From an uncultured Verrucomicrobiota bacterium (GTDB lineage: Bacteria; Verrucomicrobiota; Verrucomicrobiia; Opitutales; Opitutaceae): a DNA stretch of 5,619 nt. The stretch is taken from the NCBI GenBank assembly GCA_903919625.1, contig CAIXIZ010000176.1, positions 1-5,619 of the forward strand, in the 5' to 3' direction. How positions within the stretch are numbered: position 1 is the first letter of the stretch; every line of letters begins with the position of its first letter. A model generated the notes under the pieces. That model saw only the letters and a program-made list of their open reading frames with translations, did not search any database and was not told the DNA's origin. The position numbers and the translations under genes were made by a program. Below are positions 1-5,619 of the stretch, piece by piece.

Positions 1-543
1 CGGGCGGGCCTGCTCACCGCCCCGCTCCGCTCGCGCTTCACGCTCCAGACCCGGCTCGACTATTACGACCACGCCACCCTCAAGGGCATCGTGCACCGCA
101 GCTGCGGCCTGCTCAAGGTGCCGGTCGAGGACGCCGGCGCGCACGAGATCGCAACCCGGTCGCGCGGCACGCCCCGCATCGCCAACAACCTGATCAATTT
201 CTGCCGGGACTACGCACAGGAGCGTGCGCAGGGGAAGATCACCCAGCCCGCCGCCGCCGCCGCCCTGGAGCTGCTGGAGATCGATGCGCGCGGCCTCGAC
301 GAGATGGACAAGCGGATGCTCCGCGTCATGGCCGAAAACTACCAAGGCGGCCCCGTCGGCATGAGCACCATCGCCGTCGCCGTCGGCGAGGAGGCCGAGA
401 CGCTGGAGGAAGTCCACGAACCGTTTCTCATCCAGGAAGGCTACCTGCAGCGCACCCCGCAGGGCCGCGCGCTCACGGCGAAAGGCTACGCCGCCATCGG
501 CCGGAAAGCCGCGACCGGCGGCGAGCAGGGCGCGCTGCTGTGA
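1..543 (+). CDS. ruvB: Holliday junction branch-migration ATPase RuvB, C-terminal part (5' end outside window)
   Basis: RuvB is the hexameric AAA+ motor that, with RuvA, drives branch migration of Holliday junctions in recombination and repair in the cytoplasm. Frame 1 is open from the first base and gives 180 residues before TGA at 541-543; the Walker A and B region lies to the left of the window. The visible part opens with R-A-G-L-L-T-A-P-L-R-S-R-F (residues 1-13), the family segment that carries the conserved arginine-finger region. It continues with the sensor-2 motif R-G-T-P-R-I-A-N (55-62), then the winged-helix DNA-binding domain with G-G-P-V-G (116-120), V-G-E-E (128-131), E-P-F-L-I-Q-E-G-Y-L-Q-R-T-P-Q-G-R (140-156). 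All of these match the usual RuvB tail in order and spacing. A GTG at 91 is internal, not the start. The last ten or so residues (A-T-G-G-E-Q-G-A-L-L) are a poorly conserved tail. The gene looks intact as far as it can be seen. Confidence 0.97.
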   Translation, partial: RAGLLTAPLRSRFTLQTRLDYYDHATLKGIVHRSCGLLKVPVEDAGAHEIATRSRGTPRIANNLINFCRDYAQERAQGKITQPAAAAALELLEIDARGLDEMDKRMLRVMAENYQGGPVGMSTIAVAVGEEAETLEEVHEPFLIQEGYLQRTPQGRALTAKGYAAIGRKAATGGEQGALL

Positions 544-567
544 GCCAGCCAACGGGGATAATTTGCG

Positions 568-1182
568 ATGATCCACGTTCTCCCCGGCATGGCGGCGGAT
601 CATGCGATGTATCCGGCCCCATGGCACACGTTGCCGGAGAGCCAGTTTCTGGACTGGCCGGCCTATGCGGGTGAAGACTCGATCACGGCCATCGCCGCCC
701 GCGTGGCCGATGAGGCCGGGGTTCGCGATGGCGACATCATCATCGGCACGTCGCTCGGCGGCATCGTGGGGTGCGAGATCGCCCGGCTGCGGCGGCTCGG
801 CGGGCTGTTCCTCGTCAGCAGCGCGAAACGGAAGGAGGAGATCAGCGGCCTGCTCGCCGCGCTGCACCCGCTGGCGCAGCTCGCGCCGGTCGAGTTCATC
901 CAGCGCGCGGCGGGAAAAATCCCGCACGAGCTCGCCGCGACGTTCAGCCGCAGCCATGCGGGCTTCATCCGCGCCATGTGCCGTGCCATTTTCGAGTGGG
1001 AGGGGCTGGATGAAACGCGGATCGCTCCGCTGCGCCTGCACGGCAAAAGCGACCCGGTGATACCCCTGCCCGCCGGCGTGCAAAAGATCGTGGATGGCGG
1101 CCACCTCATTGTGAGGACCCACGCCACAGCGTGCGTTGATTTTGTCCGGTCACGCCTCCCGGCGCGCCAAATGCCACCATGA
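568..1182 (+). CDS. Small alpha/beta-hydrolase fold protein, substrate unknown
   Basis: This is a 204-residue protein with the hallmarks of the alpha/beta-hydrolase fold. The nucleophile elbow is G-T-S-L-G-G (residues 60-65, Ser62). A probable acid lies in H-G-K-S-D-P-V-I-P (158-166, Asp162), and the catalytic His is in G-G-H-L-I (177-181, His179). The N-terminal H-V-L-P-G-M (3-8) resembles the oxyanion-hole strand. The protein is shorter than typical hydrolases (about 250-300 residues): it begins almost directly at the HxxPG strand and has only a short helical cap (about 84-150). There is no signal peptide, so it is probably cytoplasmic. Esterase, thioesterase or lipase-like activity is possible, but the substrate cannot be read from the sequence. 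ATG 568 is chosen because the fold starts there; the only upstream purine run is GGGGA at 554-558, a weak Shine-Dalgarno. It lies 24 bases after ruvB and may be cotranscribed with it. Confidence 0.85.
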   Translation: MIHVLPGMAADHAMYPAPWHTLPESQFLDWPAYAGEDSITAIAARVADEAGVRDGDIIIGTSLGGIVGCEIARLRRLGGLFLVSSAKRKEEISGLLAALHPLAQLAPVEFIQRAAGKIPHELAATFSRSHAGFIRAMCRAIFEWEGLDETRIAPLRLHGKSDPVIPLPAGVQKIVDGGHLIVRTHATACVDFVRSRLPARQMPP

Positions 1183-1247
1183 AAATGTCACCCCGGCAAG
1201 ATTCCGCCGTTACTGGTGACTGAACCTGTCCCGCCCGACCTTACGGC

Positions 1248-2129
1248 ATGACCGACCCACCGAAGCAATCATTCCACCGCCGCTGGCTCACGCGCCGCCG
1301 GTTCCTCGCCACCGCCCTCACGGGCTCGGCCCTGACGATGCTCTACACCTGGCGCATCGAGCCCCAATGGCTGGAGATCGTCGAGCGCGACCTGCCCATC
1401 GCCGGTCTGCCGCCCGCGCTCGCGGGCAAGCGCCTCGTGCAGATGAGCGACCTGCACATCGGGCCGCAGGTGGACGACGGCTACATCATCGAGACTTTCC
1501 AACGTGTTGCCGCGTTCCAGCCGGACATCGTCGTCCACGCGGGCGACCTGATCACGTATTGGAAGGATGCCGGCCCCCTGGAGCAGGCCCGCCGGGTGCT
1601 CGCCCATTTTCCGCGCGGGCGGCTCGGCACCGTCGCCATCCTCGGCAACCACGACTACGGCCTGGCCTTCAACGATGCGACCATCGCCCAGCGCGTTGAG
1701 CAGCTGCTGGCCGCCGCCGGAGCCACCGTGCTCCGCAATGCCGTGACGGAGATCGGCGGCTTGCAGATCGTCGGGCTCGACGACCTCTGGGCCGGCAACT
1801 TTGCGCCGGAGACCGCGTTCAAGACGGCGGACTTGGGCAAGCCCACCCTCGTGCTCAGCCACAACCCCGACACCTGCGACCTGCCCGGCTGGTCGGGTTA
1901 TCGCGGCTGGATTTTGGCCGGCCACACCCATGGCGGCCAGTGCAAGCCGCCCTTCCTGCCGCCGCCGCTCCTGCCCGTGAAAAATCGCCGCTACACCTCG
2001 GGCGAATTTCAACTGGCCGATGACCGCCGCCTTTACATCAGCCGCGGCGTCGGCCATCTGCTGAGAGTGCGGTTCAATGTCCGCCCGGAGGTCACCGTGT
2101 TCCGGCTCACGCCAGCCGAGTCTGGCTAA
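1248..2129 (+). CDS. Tat-signal/membrane-anchored calcineurin-like metallophosphoesterase (YkuE/YaeI type)
   Basis: This 293-residue protein has the full set of two-metal phosphoesterase motifs: D-L-H (68-70), G-D-L (99-101), G-N-H-D (133-136), S-H-N-P-D (204-208) and G-H-T-H-G-G-Q (225-231). The metal ligands are therefore present: Asp68, His70, Asp100, Asn134, His205, His226 and His228. The N terminus has T-R-R-R-F-L (15-20) followed by a short hydrophobic stretch (about 19-33), which resembles a twin-arginine signal or an N-terminal anchor. The catalytic domain would then sit outside the cytoplasm, or be held at the membrane. Relatives of this architecture (YkuE, YaeI) are membrane-associated phosphodiesterases, and some members of the wider group cleave UDP-diacylglucosamine in lipid A synthesis. 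The exact substrate here is not decidable. ATG 1248 puts the R-R motif at the usual distance from the start; no good Shine-Dalgarno is visible. The gene looks intact. The preceding 65-base gap has no strong terminator or promoter. Confidence 0.92.
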   Translation: MTDPPKQSFHRRWLTRRRFLATALTGSALTMLYTWRIEPQWLEIVERDLPIAGLPPALAGKRLVQMSDLHIGPQVDDGYIIETFQRVAAFQPDIVVHAGDLITYWKDAGPLEQARRVLAHFPRGRLGTVAILGNHDYGLAFNDATIAQRVEQLLAAAGATVLRNAVTEIGGLQIVGLDDLWAGNFAPETAFKTADLGKPTLVLSHNPDTCDLPGWSGYRGWILAGHTHGGQCKPPFLPPPLLPVKNRRYTSGEFQLADDRRLYISRGVGHLLRVRFNVRPEVTVFRLTPAESG

Positions 2130-2213
2130 TTCCAGAATCGCACCCCTTGGTGGGCGGTGCAGGAAAATGGCTTGGCCTCGCGGCCGGCGCGCAGCCATAA
2201 CCTCCCCGTCCCC

Positions 2214-3905
2214 ATGCTCGTCTGTTGCAATCTCACCGTCCGACCGCGCCCCGGCGCACTGCCACTAGTGCATGGCGCCACCGCGCGGTTTGCCGCCGGG
2301 GGGTTGCACGCGCTCATCGGCCCGTCGGGCTGTGGCAAGACCACGTTGCTCAAGGGGATCCTCGGGATCCTGCCGGCGGAGGGGGAGATTTTTCTGCGCG
2401 GGCGGCGCATCATCGAGCGGGACTCCCTGCTGCGCGAGGTGGCGTTTGCCCCGCAATTCAGCATCGCGCATGGCAAGCTCACCGTGGGCGAATCGCTGGC
2501 CTTCGCCCTGAAACTTTACCACGGCATGGCCGGGCCGGCGCGCGAGGCCCGGATCAGCGAGCTCCTCCGGCTCGTGGGCCTGGGCGACCGGCGCGGGGCG
2601 CTGGTGGAAAAGCTCAGCGGCGGGCAGTTGCGCCGGCTCGGACTGGCCCTCGAACTGACCACCGACCCGGCGTGCCTGCTCTGCGACGAGGTGACCAGCG
2701 GACTCGACCCGCGCTCGGAGGACCAGATTCTGGCAGTGCTGCGCGAACTCGTGGCCGACCAGGGCAAAACGGTCGTGTGTGTCATCCACAACCTCGCCAA
2801 GCTGGTGCAGTTCGACACCGTCACGGTCATCTACGAGGGCGCAGCGGTCTTCCAGGGCACCCTGCCGGCCATGCTCGCGCATTTCGACCTCGATGACGCC
2901 CTGACCCTTTACGACCGGCTGAACGAGCATCCGCTCGCCCATTGGCAGGCGGCCTGGGCCAAAGCCTGGGCAGCGCCGGCCGGGGAGGAGGCGGAGGAAC
3001 CGCCACCGCCCGCGGCGAGACCGCGCCGGACACCACCGGTGGCGGCGCAGCTGTTCACGTTGCTGGCGCGGCGCTGGCGGTTGCTGTGGCGTGACCGCGG
3101 TTATCTGGGGCTGACGCTGGCCATCACCCTGGGCTTTCCCTGTCTGGTGGTGATCTTCGCGTTGAACGGACTGCCCCAGATGAAGACGCTGGCGCTCGAT
3201 CAGTCCGGCCTGGGCCCGTTTGCGGCGTTGAGTGCCAGGGAAGATTTTGTGCGCGAGTCGCTCAAGACGGGCACCCTGGTTTCCGGCCTGATCATTTTCC
3301 AAGTCATCCTGCTCTGCCTGATGGGCAGCAACAACGGTGCCCGGGAAATCGCCGGCGAACGGTCGCTCTATGAGAAGGAGCGGATGTCGGGTCTGCGTCC
3401 GCCAGCCTATGCGTTGTCGAAGCTGGCCTTCGCCACGATGCTCGGGGTCGCGCAGGGGGTGTGGATGACGATCTTTGTGAAGGGCCTTTGCCAGTTTCCC
3501 GGCGCCTGGGGCGAACAGATGCTCGTGCTGGGCGGGACGTGCGCCGCCATGAGCGTGATCTCCCTCGGCATCTCGGCGCAGCTCACCTCGGCCGACAAGG
3601 CGTCATTGCTTTCCATTTATCTGGTCGGTTTCCAACTCCCCCTCTCCGGGGTGGTGCTGGCATTGCCCACCGCCATGGTGTGGCTGGTGCGGCCGTTTAT
3701 CGTGACCTACTGGGGCTGGATCGGCTATCTGAAGGCCATGGGCGAGGTGCCGAATCCCCGCCTCTATGATGCAGTTGTCCAAATGGGCGTGGACAAAGGG
3801 TGGTGGTTCTGGCCCACGTTTGGGGCGCTTGCGGTGCTGGCCGCACATTTCGCCGTCGGGGCTTGGCTGGTCTTTTGGGGTTGCAAGAAAAAGCAATGGC
3901 CGTAG
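2214..3905 (+). CDS. ABCG/White-type ABC half-transporter (fused ATPase and permease)
   Basis: This is a 563-residue fusion of an ATP-binding domain and an ABC2-type membrane domain in the NBD-then-TMD order typical of ABCG half-transporters, which act as dimers in the membrane. The ATPase part (1 to about 235) has Walker A G-P-S-G-C-G-K-T (36-43), Q-loop Gln81, signature L-S-G-G-Q (134-138), Walker B C-L-L-C-D-E (154-159), D-loop S-G-L-D (162-165) and switch His192. All catalytic residues are present, so it should hydrolyse ATP. A Pro/Glu/Arg-rich linker (about 253-275) leads to a membrane domain with about six hydrophobic segments (near 298-318, 354-370, 403-422, 435-456, 464-490 and 534-556). 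Between segments 2 and 3, E-I-A-G-E-R-S-L-Y-E-K-E-R (378-390) matches the conserved ABCG E-R-x-x-x-x-x-E element. The substrate is unknown; lipid or envelope component export is plausible. There is no FHA domain, unlike several bacterial relatives. ATG 2214 is preferred because the ATPase strand starts there; an in-frame GTG at 2157 would add 19 residues. Neither has a clear Shine-Dalgarno. Confidence 0.9.
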   Translation: MLVCCNLTVRPRPGALPLVHGATARFAAGGLHALIGPSGCGKTTLLKGILGILPAEGEIFLRGRRIIERDSLLREVAFAPQFSIAHGKLTVGESLAFALKLYHGMAGPAREARISELLRLVGLGDRRGALVEKLSGGQLRRLGLALELTTDPACLLCDEVTSGLDPRSEDQILAVLRELVADQGKTVVCVIHNLAKLVQFDTVTVIYEGAAVFQGTLPAMLAHFDLDDALTLYDRLNEHPLAHWQAAWAKAWAAPAGEEAEEPPPPAARPRRTPPVAAQLFTLLARRWRLLWRDRGYLGLTLAITLGFPCLVVIFALNGLPQMKTLALDQSGLGPFAALSAREDFVRESLKTGTLVSGLIIFQVILLCLMGSNNGAREIAGERSLYEKERMSGLRPPAYALSKLAFATMLGVAQGVWMTIFVKGLCQFPGAWGEQMLVLGGTCAAMSVISLGISAQLTSADKASLLSIYLVGFQLPLSGVVLALPTAMVWLVRPFIVTYWGWIGYLKAMGEVPNPRLYDAVVQMGVDKGWWFWPTFGALAVLAAHFAVGAWLVFWGCKKKQWP

Positions 3906-3909
3906 GATG

Positions 3910-3936
3910 GGGGACAATCCTGTGCCGCCAGTCCCC
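3910..3936 (+). terminator. Possible hairpin with T-run between transporter and lipoprotein gene
   Basis: GGGGAC at 3910-3915 pairs with GTCCCC at 3931-3936 around a 15-base loop. The pairing can extend past a bulged G to include AT/AT, and it is followed by a run of five T at 3940-3944. It resembles a weak intrinsic terminator placed just after the transporter stop. However, the loop is large and the stem is only six pairs, so it may instead be an attenuating or start-masking hairpin, since the lipoprotein ATG (3937-3939) abuts the stem. It could also be chance in GC-rich DNA. Confidence 0.25.
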
Positions 3937-4290
3937 ATGTTTTTCCCCAACGCCTGCATCCGGGTGCCACTCTTAGCGCTGCTTTGCTGCCTGCTGCTCG
4001 ACAGTGGCTGCAGCCGGGGGGAAACCTTTCCCCTCGCCGATTACCAGAAAGCCCCCGCCAATCTCCAGGGCAACCACTATGTCTTGGAGGCCGAGGTGGA
4101 CTCGCAGCTCGGGGGTAAGGAGGGCGTGGGCCGTTTCATTGCGGTGCGCACCTTGAAAGACAAAAACCGCCTGCCCCTCTACGTCGCCGACACCCTCCAG
4201 GCCAATCTTTTGCCGGCCCAACGCTACCGTTTTGACATCACCGTGCGGAAAGGCGGCCTGCTCTCCGTCAACCGCCTGACCAAAATCTGA
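3937..4290 (+). CDS. Small probable lipoprotein of unknown function
   Basis: This is a 117-residue protein. Its N terminus is a short positively charged start followed by a very hydrophobic stretch (V-P-L-L-A-L-L-C-C-L-L-L, residues 10-21) and then D-S-G-C-S (22-26). This looks like a lipoprotein signal with Cys25 as the lipidated residue, although Asp at the -3 position of the lipobox is atypical. The mature part (about 93 residues) is beta-rich, with alternating hydrophobic positions (H-Y-V-L-E-A-E-V, R-F-I-A-V-R-T-L, R-Y-R-F-D-I-T-V) and a closing G-G-L-L-S-V-N-R-L. This is reminiscent of a small OB-like barrel, but that is a guess. I do not recognise the family. ATG 3937 is chosen because it starts directly before the signal; ATG 3907, in frame, would add 10 residues ahead of the signal. 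The frame is open further upstream, but that part is a shadow of the transporter gene. It sits 31 bases after the transporter and 5 bases before the next gene, which suggests cotranscription. Confidence 0.7.
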   Translation: MFFPNACIRVPLLALLCCLLLDSGCSRGETFPLADYQKAPANLQGNHYVLEAEVDSQLGGKEGVGRFIAVRTLKDKNRLPLYVADTLQANLLPAQRYRFDITVRKGGLLSVNRLTKI

Positions 4291-4295
4291 CCGCC

Positions 4296-5619
4296 ATGAA
4301 ATCCCCTCTCAATGCCGTTGTCGCCCTGTGGGTTGCGTTCAGCGCCGGTGCCGGGCTGGGGTGGGCCGCCGCACTGCCCGACGCCTTCAGCGGAGCCTCA
4401 AATGCGGCGACCAAGGCCGCCGGTTCCGTCGCCGATGCGGCCGGCAAGTTCGCCACTCCCGCCCAGACTGCGGCGGCCAGCGGAACTAGCACGGTGAACA
4501 GCACCAGCAACCAGAGCAACAGCCTCGAAAGCAACACCCTCGTCACCCTCATCAACAAGGCGTTCAACACCGACTCCGACAGCATCGACCCCGAGAACGG
4601 GACCATGAAGTGGAAAGGTCACACGTATGATCTCGGCCAGATGCGGATTTTCCGCAGCCAGTTTGAGCAATATCTCTCGCTCCCCCCCACCGCCGATGAG
4701 CATGCCTACCAAACGGTGCTGGACCAGATCACCGAACTGCTGGCCGCCAACAACAATGCCGACAAATTGGAAGACAAGGAGCAGGAGGCCTGGCAGCTCC
4801 TGTATCAGGCGGCGGAATATGAGCCGGACGGAGGGACCAGCCTGGAGGTGGCCAGCCAGATCTACACCACCTGGCGGATCCGCGACCAGTCCATGGCCGA
4901 ACGGATCGCCCAGCATGAGCTCGAGCGGCTCCGGGACCTCCAGCAGAGCAATGTCGCCTATGGCATTGACACGGCGGAACGCGTGTCCGCCAGCGGCACG
5001 AATACGGTCTCCCAAAATGTCCTGCTCAATCCGTCCAGCCTGATGCCCCAGGGCGGCAGCCTGCCTCAATTGCCTCAGGGGGGTGCCGAAAATAGCAGCG
5101 GCACCGGTCCGGTCATCAATATCAACACCACCACAGCAACGACGCTCACCCCTCGTGGCGCCGGTGGCGCCAGCACGAGCTCCGGCATTCTGCACGGCAG
5201 TGCGCTGGCCCGCGACCAGCGCGACCCCTCGTCCAACACCGTCGGGGTCGGCACCCAGATCGTGAATGCCCGCCATCTCCTGGACAGCGAAATCAAGATC
5301 AAAACCCTCCAGGCTTCCCGCGAGGTCACGGCCGCGGCGGCCAAGCTGCAGTTCCAGGCCGAAATCCTCAACCTGTTCCTCCAGCGCCGGTTTCAACACG
5401 CGCTCATCGCCTGCAATTTTTACCGGATCATCTTCAAAGGGTCGCAGCAGGAGATCGACCCCAAGTTTAAGCAGGCCATTGCCGATTTCCTGCCCACCTC
5501 GGGCGACATCCCCGTCACCATCGGCATCGTCGAAAGTCTCTGCCACCAGGCGATCACACAGGTAAAAAATGGCATGACCGCGGTCCGGGCCAACTACTCG
5601 GACAACATGCTCATGACCG
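4296..5619 (+). CDS. Large secreted protein of unknown family (3' end outside window)
   Basis: The frame is open from ATG 4296 to the right edge, giving 441 residues with no stop. I do not recognise it. The N terminus is a classical signal peptide: M-K-S-P, a hydrophobic core at 7-24, and a likely cleavage site after W-A-A-A (about residue 26). Next comes a low-complexity Ala/Ser/Thr/Asn region (about 30-80), then a probably globular, largely helical part (about 81-222) with M-K-W-K-G-H-T-Y-D-L-G (104-114), rich in Glu, Gln and Leu towards its end. A second Gly/Ser/Thr/Asn/Pro-rich linker spans about 230-322. A further helical region (about 323-380) has K-T-L-Q-A-S-R (336-342) and the aromatic/basic block F-L-Q-R-R-F-Q-H-A-L (361-370). 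The protein is most likely periplasmic or outer-envelope. It follows the lipoprotein gene by 5 bases, without a clear Shine-Dalgarno, which points to coupled translation. The coding call rests on the long open frame, the signal peptide and a normal GC-biased codon pattern. Confidence 0.8.
   Translation, partial: MKSPLNAVVALWVAFSAGAGLGWAAALPDAFSGASNAATKAAGSVADAAGKFATPAQTAAASGTSTVNSTSNQSNSLESNTLVTLINKAFNTDSDSIDPENGTMKWKGHTYDLGQMRIFRSQFEQYLSLPPTADEHAYQTVLDQITELLAANNNADKLEDKEQEAWQLLYQAAEYEPDGGTSLEVASQIYTTWRIRDQSMAERIAQHELERLRDLQQSNVAYGIDTAERVSASGTNTVSQNVLLNPSSLMPQGGSLPQLPQGGAENSSGTGPVININTTTATTLTPRGAGGASTSSGILHGSALARDQRDPSSNTVGVGTQIVNARHLLDSEIKIKTLQASREVTAAAAKLQFQAEILNLFLQRRFQHALIACNFYRIIFKGSQQEIDPKFKQAIADFLPTSGDIPVTIGIVESLCHQAITQVKNGMTAVRANYSDNMLMT

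Noticed and set aside
1187..1220. GTCACC/GGTGAC inverted repeat in the gap before the phosphoesterase
   Set aside because: Six pairs with a 22-base loop and no T run: neither a convincing terminator nor a clear operator.
2121..2160. Two small inverted repeats after the phosphoesterase (TCTGG/CCAGA over the stop codon, GCACC/GGTGC at 2140-2160) as a terminator
   Set aside because: Stems are only five pairs and no T run follows, so there is no basis for calling an intrinsic terminator.
1269..2198. Antisense open frame of 309 codons opposite the phosphoesterase
   Set aside because: It lies wholly opposite a clear metallophosphoesterase; the product lacks motifs and is an artefact of high GC.
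2167..2268. Short upstream frame starting at ATG 2167 behind AGGA and overlapping the transporter start
   Set aside because: The AGGA-to-ATG spacing is too short (about two bases), the product is Ser/Pro/Arg-rich without features, and it overlaps the ATPase coding region.
2265..3302. Antisense open frame of 345 codons opposite the ABC transporter
   Set aside because: The + strand carries every ABC motif in order, and the antisense product is Gln/Arg/Gly-rich shadow sequence.
3766..3936. Long N-terminal extension of the lipoprotein frame back into the transporter gene
   Set aside because: That stretch is out of frame within the transporter's last membrane segment; the natural signal peptide begins at 3937.
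4398..5546. Long antisense open frame of 382 codons opposite the last gene
   Set aside because: Its product is an Asp/Gly/Leu/Arg-rich composition typical of the reverse complement of GC-rich coding DNA, with no recognisable motif. The + strand frame has a signal peptide and continuous coding to the edge.

Overview
This window is a GC-rich bacterial segment, densely packed, with all six genes on the + strand and gaps of at most about 84 bases. The first and last genes are cut by the window edges. None of the starts has a strong AGGAGG-type ribosome binding site. The strong preference for G/C at third codon positions and the style of the RuvB tail suggest a high-GC environmental bacterium. A Verrucomicrobia/Opitutales-like lineage is my best guess, but that is an impression from protein style and not a demonstrated assignment.

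Layout: (1) 1-543, the C-terminal 180 residues of the Holliday-junction branch-migration ATPase RuvB. (2) 568-1182, a compact alpha/beta hydrolase with a complete Ser-Asp-His triad. (3) 1248-2129, a Tat-signal-like, membrane-targeted calcineurin-type metallophosphoesterase of the YkuE/YaeI type. (4) 2214-3905, a fused ATPase-permease half-transporter of the ABCG/White type. (5) 3937-4290, a small probable lipoprotein of unknown function. (6) 4296-5619 and beyond, a large secreted protein that I do not recognise, open at the right edge.

How they fit together: RuvB is a DNA-repair housekeeping gene, and the hydrolase and phosphoesterase after it have no evident link to it. The last three genes are tightly spaced (31 and 5 bases apart). 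They encode an inner-membrane exporter followed by two exported proteins, so they may form one envelope-related transcription unit. That is inference from spacing and localisation only. A small GC-rich hairpin followed by a T run lies between the transporter and the lipoprotein and could weaken or separate their expression. I see no RNA genes, mobile elements, CRISPR arrays or convincing long repeats. The least explained part of the window is the final gene and its pairing with the lipoprotein and the ABCG-type transporter.
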